From JAVBSX01 sp051660685 (GTDB lineage: Bacteria > Planctomycetota > Planctomycetia > Pirellulales > Thermoguttaceae): DNA of 21,241 nucleotides. How positions within the stretch are numbered: position 1 is the stretch's first letter; each line of letters opens with the position of its first letter. The stretch is from contig JBOFQB010000048.1 of assembly GCA_051660685.1 (NCBI GenBank), positions 1 through 21,241 of the forward strand, written 5' to 3'. Shown here piece after piece: positions 14,401 through 21,241 of this stretch. Position numbers and translations under genes: made by a program. The notes below the pieces were generated by a model. That model saw only the letters and a list, made by a program, of their open reading frames with translations. It was not told the DNA's origin and ran no database searches.

Positions 14401-17400
14401 TGCTGCTGAACGCCCCAATTGTACGAATTGACCTGAAATACCGTTTCGCCATTAAGTGTACTGGGGACAATTGCACCATCCCGTTCGGTAAAGTACGAAT
14501 AATAAATGTTGCTAAAATCACTTGGAAGAGGAACATCGCGTGAGGAATCCCATTTGCCTTTGGTCCAAGTCACGACAAAATCACCATCACCATCCATTGC
14601 AACGGATGCTTGGGAGACAAGCCAACCCTGATTGATTTCGGTTGCCGTCAACGTATCAACAACGACAGAACCTCCAACTTTCTGACCATTGGCGTGATAT
14701 TTTTGAACCAGAATCTGAGTTCCCGTTGTCCACGCAATAACGTAATTACCTTCGGCGTCCGATGCTGTTCCTTTCGGACTGATTTCTTCTTTGTCATTGC
14801 GGAAAGTGCCCGATTGGGTCACGTCCTGAACATCACCATCCGGCGTAAACGCCGTTCCCATCACGTTAAATGTTATGATGTTATTTCGATACAGCCATAA
14901 TCTTTGCTCGACCGGAGAAAGACCTCCAGGTGTTACATTTTGGGGTTGATAATCGAAAACACCATTCTTGTTGATCCCATTCCCCGCAATATCGTAAATA
15001 CTGTTCTTAGGAACCAGCTTGTATTGCCCAACATTCGCAAACGGCTCCTTAAAGGTAATAACCGCTTCGTAATTGTTCTTGCCGTGAGACAAGGCACCCC
15101 CAATTTCGTACTCCCGCGATCTATTCAAACCAAATTCAATCGAGAGAATCGCGTCTTTCAGCAGTTCCCCATCACGATACAATTCCCAATTCGCCGGATT
15201 GTCGACCGCATGAACCTTATCCATGTCCATCGTCCGCAATTCTTCATCAAATGAAACGACAATCTGACCGACCATTTCGCCCGTAATCGGTGAAGTCGCG
15301 GTATTCAACCGATCCGTGTCGACGGTTTGACCATCCCGAATGTAATTTCCATCTCCAGCATAAAAATCTGTAACATAAGCACCTGCCGAATCGGAATTTT
15401 CGGTGAAATTGCGGAAAAACAGATGAACGGAAGTCAACCCCAACTTTTGCACTTCGGGGAAAAGATAACGTTCACCGGCCCCCGCCCCGGAAAGGGTCTG
15501 TGCATGACTCTCTTGATAAGCCATTTCTTGCGCATAAGTGATTGCAAAATCACCTTTTTTGCTCATCACGGACCCGACGCTGACTTGTGAAACACCACTA
15601 CTGCCATACTGCTCGTGAACGGTCGCAACCCAAGTGAGACTCATTTCCATCTTTTCCGCTTCTAAAGCCGTATAGGTGATTGTATCACCATTGACTTCAG
15701 CCTTATACTCAGGATACGGGTCAAGAAAGGTGATGCTCGCCGTCGTCCCTTTTGTAACAAACAACTGAACGTCAAGATCGTTCATGCTGTCAAGGAACGT
15801 AACTTCAAAGAGGGCAAGTGCTCTGAAATCCCCGCTTCCCAACGCACTCACCAGATCGTTGATCGTTGAATTGCCCTCATACATCGCCCGCCAATCCGAC
15901 GGTTCACCGAAATCCCAAAGTGTCCCTTCACGCAACGCCGCTTCTGCCGCTGATATTTTCCGTATCGACATCTTAGTCGGATCATATTCCAGTGTCCAAC
16001 GTCCAACAGTAACCCCCTTTGCATCATCCCAAGCTCCTTCCCAAGACAACTTGATCGCTTGAGGAACCAAAGCCCCAATTCCTCCTTCCGCGTAAACATG
16101 GGCATCTAGCGTAAAGGACGTGTTCTGCATGTTCCAATAATGTGGAACTGTACCCGGACCTGTTCCCGGACCATCCGGTCCATTGACATGAGCTGCCCCC
16201 AAGTACGACTCGGGACCAGGAAGCGAAATGAATGCCCGAGAATTCTGCTTATTCAACGCCAATCCATACGTCTCACTGTTCCCCGCCCTTACAGCATTCG
16301 CAATCAAATTCGTTCCACTATAAGCATCCGAAAAGAAATTCGGGTCCGCATCAAAAAGCGTAAAAAGTATGTCATTAGATGAACCGCGCAGCAATCCCAA
16401 ATGCGTTTCCAAATACGCACTGATTCGAGCTAACTGTCCATACGTCGCCCCGTCGATTTGTGCTATTGTCAGATAATCCCGAATCATTGCATCAATATCA
16501 GCATCCCATGTACTGCCAACTGATACACCAAGAGGGTATCGTAGATAATCCTCCAAATCCGCATTTCGGGTTGGGTTCCCATTTTTGTCCCGAACAAGAA
16601 CATCTTCATTAACGTAAAGTCTCCAACGGGTCGGGTCCAAAATACGCGGAAGTCGGGTGAAATCCGCCGGATCACCATCCCGACGCAATTCACGGAGAAC
16701 TGTTGGGACAGGTGTTCTTAAGATACCGTCCAACGGAAGATCAACGTCATTGCCCGATCCGGGATAGGACACCACATAATCTCCGTCGGCATCTATCGCC
16801 ACACTCGTTCCCAATTGGGCGTTCGTCCAATACCAACGCTCCGTTCGGGTCTCCTCATAAGCGATTCGATTTTCTGCCCCCACTTTGTTCTCGCCAATAA
16901 CATCGTATTGACCATTAGCAGCAGCCCCATAAACAGGGGCGTACATTTGAGTCACAACGGTTCGCTCCAAACGGGGCGCCGTTGGATAAGCGTCAGGATT
17001 ATTCAGAAAATCGTAATCGAGATAGTTATCGTAAAGTGAATAGGAGAAGACATAGCGACCACTTGAATCGAACGCAAAACTGGGGTCAAAAGCACGCGGA
17101 ATTGACTCCACAAAAGTGGGAAGCGTACTCCCCGGATTGTAGACGTTCTTGTAGAGATCACCTGTTGGAATCCAGATAGAGCTGACCAGATTTCCACCTG
17201 CAACCCACATTTCATAACTAAAAAGTGCATACGTCCAAGCGATGTACGTCACCCCATCTTCGCTCATTGCAGCCCGAGGAGCATACGTCGGATGTGTGAT
17301 TTCCTGCGAAACCTGAACATCCGTCGTCGTGTCACGACCATCACGGTCAAACCAACGGGCTTTGACTCCTTCATAATAGCTGAATGTCTGACCTGAAACA

Positions 17401-19313
17401 CTGTTCCACGCAACGACGAAATTACCGTAACGATCACATGCAACCGTCGGGGTACTCTGAATTCCGTTCGTTTCCTTGTTGACCTGAATTTCCTTGCTCG
17501 TCGGACGGACCCCTTGTACCGCTTTGTTCTCAACACTCAGGAAAATGTCCTCAACCGATGTTGCTTGTTGACGGACCGCGGATTGTTCCAGATCACTCAG
17601 GTACTCTTGCGGGGAAAATGTTCGCACAAAAACATTGCCCCGGTCATACGAATTATAAAGGCTGATCGGTTTGAGATAGTTTCCTGACACAACATCCCAT
17701 GCAATGACGAAATCACCGTCGGCATCAACCGCGACAACCGGATTGGCTTGTCGTAGTGCATCCAGATAAGGGGTTGCCGGATTGATCGGTTCAAGCGGAT
17801 TAACCCGGAAAACGTCCGAATTCTGCTTGATTGTCACAACTGGAGCCGGCGCACCATCTTCAATGTAAGAGGCCCGACCATAAAGATCGAGATTGTTCAA
17901 CGTCACTTCCGTTCGATCCACATGTTGTTGCCCCAATTTATCAACCGCACTTATGACAAGCAGCTCGGGGATGTTCAGTTTACCAAAATCATTTGTGAAG
18001 GTAATGTCAAAAACAAGCCCATATTCGGGATCACCCGGTTTTCCGACCGGGACGACTTCAACGGATGCAACATCGGCGGGATTGGTTGAACCGAATTCGG
18101 CATAAAAGGGGAGTTCCAACGCCCCTCCATACCAGAGTGTGCTGTTGATTGGGGCAAAGAAATCAGTATAACTCATTGCATACATCAAGGCGTACTTCAT
18201 GTTTGCAGCCGTTTGCAAGGCATTATTCTGGTCCATGAGGATACAGGGGAGATTGGCGGGGGTGTTCGCCGGGGTTCCTGTACCAATTGCCTGTTCAACC
18301 GTTCGCATATCACCTGTCACATTTCCAACCACAACAGGTCGTTGTATCGTTGAAATGGTTGCAGCAGCGAGAAAACCGGTCAGGGGCGCGGAGTTAATGA
18401 CGATTTCCGGGGCAATATTCTCTTTCCAATAAGCATTGGGGAATTCGATGTGGAATTCGCGGGCCGAAGTTGCGGTTACAATGACATCACTGGTGTAATT
18501 GCCCATACCGCGAATTGCGATTTGGAGCAATTTGGCGTTGACATCAGCACCGAGAGTCTCGTTGTAAGTGAAGTAACCGGTTACAGGAGCGACATTGAGT
18601 CCATTTGCGGGGAAACTAAAGGACATTGCTGCGGTACTTTTGATCGGGACATTGTTGGTGTAACCCGTGTCCCAAGCTGCATATTCCGGGGCGTTGGAAG
18701 TCGTGAAATTCAGTTTCTGAATCGTCGTTCCATACTGCAAGGTGAAGTTATTATAGCGGGAACCTCCTGCAACCATGTCATTAAAGGAAGCGGGCAAGGT
18801 GATTCGTTGCACCTCATTTGTTAAATAGCGGGCGTAGATGTTGGACTCCCAGATAATCTCCCCGGTTTGTGCATTTCGATAAGGTTGATAATCCCCCGTA
18901 ATCCCGTATTCTCCTCCTGTTGCAAGAGGAATGGGTTGACCGTAATTGGGGTTACTCTGGACGGTCCCGCTCCAATCACGAATCCAGACCGGCTCTTCGA
19001 CGGTCCATGTCATAACGACATCGCCGTTGTTGGAACCGCCTGTTGATTGGCTGTTACCTGCGATGATTGCGGGTTGGGCAAGAATTTTTCCGTTGAGATC
19101 GACCAGAACAGAGCGATAATCGAGTTGGGAAACCGGGATGTCGTAAGGAGTCGTGACCCCAACCGCGAGGAGTTCGCGTGATTCCAACGAATCAAGGTGC
19201 AAAGCCCGATGTTGCATCACGTCCTTTTTATTTTTTCGGGCTTTTCCGAAAAAGCAGCTGTAAAGAATGTCCTGGAGTTGACTCAGCCGGTCATGAATGG
19301 TGTTGAGCGACAT
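8445..19313 (-). CDS. Giant planctomycetal surface protein with repeats and an embedded trypsin-like protease
   Basis: The product has 3622 residues. The N-terminus has a basic stretch (GKARKNKK) and then DSLESRELLAVG (about 41-52), the LESR-ELLA export motif of planctomycetal giant proteins, so it probably acts outside the cytoplasm. About 19 copies of a VAMDxDGDFVVTW...VYARxF repeat (about 520-3180) suggest beta-propeller or beta-rich blades. Between them lie two Ig-like segments with an SbsA-like V-x-F-x-E-x-(L/V) pattern (about 1335-1445, 2550-2680), a cohesin-like beta region (about 1070-1205) and a trypsin-like domain (about 1945-2210). A poly-Ser linker (about 3200) precedes a C-terminal domain starting GNDVFEVIPG. 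No PEP-CTERM, LPxTG or dockerin is seen. ATG 19313 lacks a clear ribosome-binding site. The function is unknown; adhesion or extracellular processing is an inference. Confidence 0.9.
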   Translation of the reverse strand: MSLNTIHDRLSQLQDILYSCFFGKARKNKKDVMQHRALHLDSLESRELLAVGVTTPYDIPVSQLDYRSVLVDLNGKILAQPAIIAGNSQSTGGSNNGDVVMTWTVEEPVWIRDWSGTVQSNPNYGQPIPLATGGEYGITGDYQPYRNAQTGEIIWESNIYARYLTNEVQRITLPASFNDMVAGGSRYNNFTLQYGTTIQKLNFTTSNAPEYAAWDTGYTNNVPIKSTAAMSFSFPANGLNVAPVTGYFTYNETLGADVNAKLLQIAIRGMGNYTSDVIVTATSAREFHIEFPNAYWKENIAPEIVINSAPLTGFLAAATISTIQRPVVVGNVTGDMRTVEQAIGTGTPANTPANLPCILMDQNNALQTAANMKYALMYAMSYTDFFAPINSTLWYGGALELPFYAEFGSTNPADVASVEVVPVGKPGDPEYGLVFDITFTNDFGKLNIPELLVISAVDKLGQQHVDRTEVTLNNLDLYGRASYIEDGAPAPVVTIKQNSDVFRVNPLEPINPATPYLDALRQANPVVAVDADGDFVIAWDVVSGNYLKPISLYNSYDRGNVFVRTFSPQEYLSDLEQSAVRQQATSVEDIFLSVENKAVQGVRPTSKEIQVNKETNGIQSTPTVACDRYGNFVVAWNSVSGQTFSYYEGVKARWFDRDGRDTTTDVQVSQEITHPTYAPRAAMSEDGVTYIAWTYALFSYEMWVAGGNLVSSIWIPTGDLYKNVYNPGSTLPTFVESIPRAFDPSFAFDSSGRYVFSYSLYDNYLDYDFLNNPDAYPTAPRLERTVVTQMYAPVYGAAANGQYDVIGENKVGAENRIAYEETRTERWYWTNAQLGTSVAIDADGDYVVSYPGSGNDVDLPLDGILRTPVPTVLRELRRDGDPADFTRLPRILDPTRWRLYVNEDVLVRDKNGNPTRNADLEDYLRYPLGVSVGSTWDADIDAMIRDYLTIAQIDGATYGQLARISAYLETHLGLLRGSSNDILFTLFDADPNFFSDAYSGTNLIANAVRAGNSETYGLALNKQNSRAFISLPGPESYLGAAHVNGPDGPGTGPGTVPHYWNMQNTSFTLDAHVYAEGGIGALVPQAIKLSWEGAWDDAKGVTVGRWTLEYDPTKMSIRKISAAEAALREGTLWDFGEPSDWRAMYEGNSTINDLVSALGSGDFRALALFEVTFLDSMNDLDVQLFVTKGTTASITFLDPYPEYKAEVNGDTITYTALEAEKMEMSLTWVATVHEQYGSSGVSQVSVGSVMSKKGDFAITYAQEMAYQESHAQTLSGAGAGERYLFPEVQKLGLTSVHLFFRNFTENSDSAGAYVTDFYAGDGNYIRDGQTVDTDRLNTATSPITGEMVGQIVVSFDEELRTMDMDKVHAVDNPANWELYRDGELLKDAILSIEFGLNRSREYEIGGALSHGKNNYEAVITFKEPFANVGQYKLVPKNSIYDIAGNGINKNGVFDYQPQNVTPGGLSPVEQRLWLYRNNIITFNVMGTAFTPDGDVQDVTQSGTFRNDKEEISPKGTASDAEGNYVIAWTTGTQILVQKYHANGQKVGGSVVVDTLTATEINQGWLVSQASVAMDGDGDFVVTWTKGKWDSSRDVPLPSDFSNIYYSYFTERDGAIVPSTLNGETVFQVNSYNWGVQQHPAVAMDTDGDFVIVWESYGQETTTAQDYTDTESWGVYGQRFSPFSSVENNLLGGRNAVQEITIVNGNEGATFTLSFTPLDPWGTPTGGPYVSLPISVRLNAFQMETAIKTELTKIFKAAGLVKGNEDVVEVNAVSLGPMETSPLFPATGGLSEFQAKLRIEYIGELASLAITWNSNTGVGLGLVELKPDYSSLTHRGADVRLFDAVYGDSGEFRANVTTYLDQRHPSVAMSMTGDVVVTWTGTTKNLFTQEETTDIYARTFISNHFIRASESTYDPDDAIYGNVTPGPGVGQSEANVVVDSDKLTAGLVSSTKYTGVVQIAAGDVLGTGSLLTSRYHILTAAHVVTNDDGTMTDPGSIVVTFDTATGPVYIPVVDVIVHPMYRGIDSFAQTVDLAVLVLGTYAPQDAESYDLYRGTDELGKDMSFVGYGMGGDGPEGEYLPYGIKREGYNTYEITGATFNPTYNPNLLLYDFDGTAEYTRMNGMPYTFTFDTFGELYGLNNTGLGVGREATSAHGDSGGPTFIDGKIAGVVSGGVEYRSNRLPVDLTDYVGNNTSFGAISWDVRVSSYVDWIDTVMTGGSGEFMVNEHFFTAGNDGTFEVPGGEWSFLSTFPEGNQKWSDVAMDALGNFVVTWTSEGTWSSYTIADIEGGQSRYIETSLVCARRFVNEPTATPYGGQFFVSSILDTDGDFTIRETVLGTGVYEVSRRSFATDEGEYNPFEQSHSKVAINPRGDFVIAWEEQQGQYMPGGELESTTDVYLRYYLNTLDYSRYMTKDENGQVLPEHGIVLGADNRPVDLSKDTIRLYEDGRYENSLNGYKSGYSGFLFRTEGGAMNQDYNVTEEYGRPGIYFKSPNVAMNSNGKTIIAWQEETETGPNGTISYIRGDRVPNSNVSSPFVTDVIAYAPGTKPGENATVQQILDQSEIYFGPSYIIVTLSEDVYHANVNNLASILNASNWSLWKDGMKLPSNAILSINFGKTPQNTPSFTLRNAAADLIGYETNKYEIVLQLDGNPYDRTKTEALKAGEYRLVLSATVTDVDKVGGLTPLVNRLDGAYYGRPQSDFNMRFTIGEEAGALVLDNDPTRPTDPKPSVGKETDTPAINDLLLHDSPCIAVRQDGYYIIAAMEYYMGVDGLPISRIVVKHFDEYGKAIGQHNVSAGVDINDYETYSELFSQSEPSISIDKYGNYVVTWVVAGRGTSGGTVYARSFDRYGNPLTSYDVQIPVTFGSYHTTPKVSLGNDGNYTIAWISNNTGGSGLAIYARTFSLYGQAQTDVQTIATIPLLTQNGVELATDGEGRFVATWYAYDTSNNTTNIFARTFSVIPKKVGAYSYSYQFGTAFRVNTYVLGTQEAPQVSMAADGRFVITWQGIHSGAQDKTGYGVYARAFTFNGSSIAIGGTTSDVLVNQTTKGDQRMPSVAISGNGNALVFSWAGYDQESNNVDPITRVQRHDFGIVARYFVLNATGTGYVDPVTSNNPVTPSAANYKSGEFVVNRIVAGNQVTPMVGMDWDGDFSVTWVTWGTVVNKPVVGETLGESAPQMYERAFRPNGVGTMPVVQTTGILGTSKSSSSSSSVRSSGGGYQVTTSQAMVVLPYTIKGTSGNDVFEVIPGTVSGSWVIKLNGVIQNIPAGTPQIVFDGVGGKNTIRITGTDAADVATFDAGSQVLSWDAKGLSLTASKFGVLSLDGQGGEDTLKVVTSQLADTVSLEVNDFALDSNAMKASAVNFENVMVTSGGGRDVAVLSDSGKNAQLKMATSRTTLEGMGFYYEVNGFSTISAFSTSGKSSAVLTGSSYADTLIADEYRVALNTGSIWNQANGFNAVTVLGQGSGNVAQIKGSERGGDYYYATKSVAELDYSSGQTLTFSGFQKVNVDVHYGSQAVIEGGMGFKGYDDYALWTGTGFNQTLSGFNSLSVKSTKGLEMKAYLELSAQADVSLRGSGNTVSVNVDGLDLYHLIAFDQVNAKKSVGGKTGTVENTTDYLFTTGAWE
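8448..9615 (-). other. C-terminal planctomycetal domain of the giant protein
   Basis: Residues about 3234-3622 start with GNDVFEVIPG, then a GSWVIKLNG strand and IVFDGVGG, a block frequent near the end of planctomycetal exported proteins. It is followed by four or five loose repeats of about 65 residues with the pattern A-x-L-x-G-S...D...A...L...GF-x-x-(V/L)-x-V. These alternate strands suggest a beta-solenoid. It may serve in surface attachment; that is inference. Confidence 0.6.
9750..17745 (-). repeat. About 19 dispersed copies of the DGDFVVTW / VYARxF repeat in the giant gene
   Basis: Each copy has a first strand VAMDxDGDFVVTW (variants DGNYTIAW, EGRFVATW, RGDFVIAW), a variable hydrophilic loop, and a second strand VYARxF (IYARTF, VYGQRF, VVARYF). 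At DNA level the reverse complement GTCCGGGCATA recurs (for example at about 10615 and 13621). Clusters lie at about residues 520-880, 1510-1880, 2255-2500 and 2730-3180, with the Ig-like and protease segments between them. Confidence 0.8.
12675..13485 (-). other. Chymotrypsin/trypsin-like (S1-fold) protease domain inside the giant protein
   Basis: Residues about 1945-2210 have all three catalytic signatures in the right order and spacing: LTAAHVV with His1981, QTVDLAVLVL with Asp2031, and HGDSGGPTF with Ser2155. GTGSLLTSRYHILTAAH is the classical strand before the histidine, and GKIAGVVSGG after GDSGGP is the usual closing strand. All residues needed for catalysis appear present. The domain is flanked on both sides by the DGDFVVTW repeats. 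Confidence 0.88.
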
Positions 19314-19701
19314 GGAATTGACTTACTTTTGTTGGGACGTAAAAAACGGAAAACTACCCCGATTGTCGAGTTTAGCACACAATTGGGTTGGAACAGGACA
19401 AACTCGGTCCGTGTTGCACACAAAACAGAGGAACAAGTCCTATTTTCTGCGAACTTTAACGATTAAACCGGTTACACGGCATCTCGTTCATTGTTTCGAT
19501 GCTCTATCAACCAAATCAGTTCCTGAAAAAGGGGTCCGAAAATTCTCCCGGGCATACTCCCCCCCAGTTCACTGTCTTGGTATCATCGGAAAGTCACCTT
19601 GACACTCAGAAACGAATTTCAGACTCACCAACCATTTGGACGAAATTGTTATTCAGGTCAAATCAGTTGTATCAATTCAGAAAAACGGGCAAAATAATTC
19701 A
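19314..19701. other. Divergent intergenic region between the giant gene and the TraB-like gene
   Basis: These 388 bases separate two divergent genes and should contain both promoters. A TTGACA word occurs at about 19599 on the plus strand, but no matching -10 hexamer lies at the proper distance, and no convincing promoter is seen on the minus strand. No hairpin elements of the A type or G-rich tracts are present. Short frames here have no protein-like character. Confidence 0.5.
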
Positions 19702-20838
19702 ATGAGAGCAATTTTAACGATTGTGTCGGCAATAGACTCAAAACGGGTCGAAAATGGACGTTTTGTCGGAACGCGGGCATCCTGCCCGCCTTTATTTCTT
19801 GATGCAGGCAAGATGCCTGCGTTCCCGGTCAATAAACTTTTTTTAGCCGTTTACGGCATAATAACGATCATAGCGGTGTTCTTGTTGCCCAACCCGATTA
19901 CTTATGCGGCTGAACGAGGAATCGGGATGAGTGTTGAACAGGGAAAGGAGACAAATGTTGAACAGGGGAAAGGGGTGTACACTGAAAATGAGAAGGGAAC
20001 GAATGTTGCCGATTTTTTCCGAACGATGTCAACAACGGGGCGACGGATTGATGTTCCGCTTGGTCTGGAAACATCGATTCTCCGGTTGGAAAACGAGGAA
20101 CAGGCTCTTTCGGTTGACCTGATTACGGCGATACATCTTGGAGATGCGGAGTATTTTCGGGAACTGAACGAACGGTTCAAAGAGTACGAGGTTGTCCTCT
20201 TTGAACTCTTGTTGCCTGAAAACACCACAATCAATCAGGTTATTCTTTCCAGTCAGGTCAGTGATACGGAAGAAAATTTTTTGGCCCGTTATCAAAACAG
20301 CATGACGGAGGTGCTTGGATTGGTTCACCAGTTAGACCACATCAATTATCGGGCCCCGAATTTTGTCCATGCCGACATGAGTTCGGAAGAGTTTATGCGA
20401 CGAGTGAAGGAGCGGGGGGAGTTGAAGCAGACGGTTTTAAGGGCATTGAACTCCAACTTTGCAGATCGGGATTATGAATCGTCCCGACAAGAGGGGCGTT
20501 TATGGACGGTTTTGATCTCGGACGCGAAGAGTTCGGCTCTTACGCTCAAACGACATTTTGCATTAGCCCTGATTGAACAGATGGAGGAGTCGATCTGGAT
20601 TCTTTCGGGGGATGAGGGATCAACGATTCTCGATCAGCGTAATTCGATAGTTCTGGACCGCCTGAAAGAACAAATTGAGTTAGGAAAAAAGCGAATTGCC
20701 ATATTTTATGGAGGGGCTCATCTTCCCGGTTTGGCGCAAAACCTGAAAAACGATTTTGGCATGAAAGAAAAGGGCAAGAGCTGGATTCTTGCTTGGGACA
20801 TCAGTGTGGGGCGCAACTTACGAAAGGTTGGAGATTAG
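19702..20838 (+). CDS. Exported TraB/TIKI-like (ChaN/PrgY-related) protein
   Basis: From ATG 19702 the product has 378 residues. After an atypical N-terminus comes a signal or anchor segment (LFLAVYGIITIIAVFLLP, likely cleavage at TYAA). The mature part starts with two near-copies of VEQGK. The domain has VDLITAIHLGDAEYFRELN (His145), VVLFELLLPE, a long helical middle, and IAIFYGGAHLPGLAQNL (His340). Two glycine-flanked histidines at the two ends are the family hallmark; TIKI members are proteases, whereas the role of most bacterial members is unknown. It probably acts in the periplasm or at the membrane. TTG 19636, ATG 19702 and ATG 19813 are all possible starts. The last would skip a peptide encoded by an inserted hairpin repeat and start right before the signal sequence. 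Its TAG stop is part of a G-rich tract. Confidence 0.7.
   Translation: MRAILTIVSAIDSKRVENGRFVGTRASCPPLFLDAGKMPAFPVNKLFLAVYGIITIIAVFLLPNPITYAAERGIGMSVEQGKETNVEQGKGVYTENEKGTNVADFFRTMSTTGRRIDVPLGLETSILRLENEEQALSVDLITAIHLGDAEYFRELNERFKEYEVVLFELLLPENTTINQVILSSQVSDTEENFLARYQNSMTEVLGLVHQLDHINYRAPNFVHADMSSEEFMRRVKERGELKQTVLRALNSNFADRDYESSRQEGRLWTVLISDAKSSALTLKRHFALALIEQMEESIWILSGDEGSTILDQRNSIVLDRLKEQIELGKKRIAIFYGGAHLPGLAQNLKNDFGMKEKGKSWILAWDISVGRNLRKVGD
19768..19825. repeat. GC-rich double-hairpin repeat inside the 5' end of the TraB-like gene
   Basis: The terminal inverted repeats GGAACGC (19768-19774) and GCGTTCC (19819-19825) enclose two perfect 7-bp hairpins with three-base loops: GCGGGCA-TCC-TGCCCGC and GCAGGCA-AGA-TGCCTGC. 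It is translated as GTRASCPP...AGKMPAFP. From memory, this type of peptide recurs as a translated repeat in many unrelated bacterial annotations, which supports an interspersed repeat rather than conserved protein sequence. Confidence 0.75.
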
Positions 20839-20866
20839 GGGATAGGGGATTGGGGAATAGGGGGGA
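20836..20866 (+). repeat. G-rich heptad tract B4 containing the TraB-like gene's stop codon
   Basis: The tract has G-runs of 4, 4, 4 and 6 bases separated by ATA, ATT and AATA. Its first three bases, TAG, are the stop codon of the upstream gene. The G-rich strand is the coding strand. Element A4 follows about 40 bases later, after a spacer that again contains TTCTCC. Confidence 0.8.
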
Positions 20867-20905
20867 AGAAGTTCTCCATTGAGCGCGTTTCCAAAATGAC
20901 CTCAT

Positions 20906-20977
20906 GTTGAGCCGCGATACAACGTATCGCGCGTACAGAGATTTCAATACGCGCGGAACGTTGTTCCTCGGCTAAAC
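20906..20977 (+). repeat. Hairpin element A4 of the interspersed composite repeat
   Basis: GTTGAGC leads into the hairpin CGCGATAC-AAC-GTATCGCG, then the spacer GTACAGAGATTTCAATAC identical to that in the copy at 7133-7202, then a decayed second hairpin around GGAAC-GTT-GTTCC, ending in CGGCTAAAC. It has the same order and length as the element at 8332-8405 read on the other strand. Confidence 0.8.
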
Positions 20978-21241
20978 GACCATCTTGCAACAGACAATGG
21001 AAAAAAGTAGAATAACACCTGAATTGTTTTTAACCAAACCCAAAATGAGGTTTTATCGAAATAACTTAACTGTTGAATAAAGTAGAGAATCGCAAGTGAA
21101 TCGCTCAGAACTCAGTAAAAAGAGGTAGTTTTTCACACGCCAACCGGCTTTGCCGGGTGAAAAATGGTGATTTTGCTCTCTGTTAGCTTCGTCCGATGTG
21201 GGACGTTGCGTGGAGGGCTTGCGAAGAATTCGTGCAATTCC
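20978..21241. other. Non-coding end of the window
   Basis: No gene can be supported. An A/T-rich stretch (20978-21125) is followed by a hairpin at 21130-21164 and then by a mixed sequence up to the edge. A frame on the minus strand is open from the window edge for about 65 codons, but it crosses the hairpin and shows no recognisable protein pattern, so it is not called. Confidence 0.5.
21130..21164. terminator. Terminator-like hairpin
   Basis: TTTTTCAC (21130-21137) can pair with GTGAAAAA (21157-21164) around an inner stem CCGGC-TTT-GCCGG (21144-21156), with unpaired bases on one side. With A/T runs in both arms it could end transcription from either direction, but there is no gene close by on either side to assign it to. 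Confidence 0.4.

Noticed and set aside
20978..21241. Minus-strand frame open from the window edge
   Set aside because: About 65 codons without recognisable motif, crossing a hairpin; an incomplete gene cannot be excluded but nothing supports it.
1..21241. tRNA or rRNA genes
   Set aside because: No cloverleaf-like arrangement with GGTTCGAATCC-type T-arm or rRNA-like conserved segment was seen on either strand by reading; a covariance search was not possible.

Overview
The window most likely comes from an anaerobic or facultatively anaerobic member of the Planctomycetota. Three things point there: a 3622-residue surface protein that starts with the basic leader and LESRELLA motif seen in planctomycetal giant exported proteins and ends in a C-terminal domain typical of that phylum; a PEP-CTERM protein; and weak or absent Shine-Dalgarno sites in front of several clear genes. 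HydG and a TM1266-like regulator imply an oxygen-sensitive [FeFe]-hydrogenase encoded elsewhere. The lineage below phylum cannot be fixed from the sequence alone.

Layout. Positions 1-136 are the right end of an IS5-family insertion sequence. It abuts a 5'-truncated gene of unknown function (about 137-591). On the minus strand follow mutL (721-2838) and a PEP-CTERM protein gene (3279-3935) with a terminator at 3121-3160. A 640-base non-coding stretch with two strong hairpins, a candidate promoter and a direct repeat leads into a plus-strand group: a TM1266-like hydrogenase-system regulator (4579-4830), a GNAT acetyltransferase (4885-5421) and hydG (about 5590-7035). On the minus strand follow argF (7381-8301) and the giant gene (8445-19313). 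The giant protein combines about 19 copies of a DGDFVVTW...VYARxF repeat, Ig-like segments and an intact-looking trypsin-like protease domain. The last gene (about 19702-20838, plus) encodes an exported TraB/TIKI-like protein.

The intergenic DNA is as notable as the genes. Four G-rich tracts built on a GGGGATA heptad each contain four G-runs (quadruplex-type). Three of them lie at or within a few bases of a stop codon with the G-rich strand matching the mRNA. Three of the four are paired, in the same order, with hairpin elements sharing a CGCGATAC/GTATCGCG stem and often flanked by GTTTAGCCGC / GCGGCTAAAC. This composite occurs in both orientations and looks like an interspersed repeat family. 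A second, GC-richer double-hairpin repeat has been absorbed into the 5' coding part of the TraB-like gene.

The genes do not form one pathway. The hydrogenase-related pair is the clearest functional unit. The two exported structural proteins suggest two surface-targeting routes. mutL and argF are housekeeping genes separated from their usual partners.
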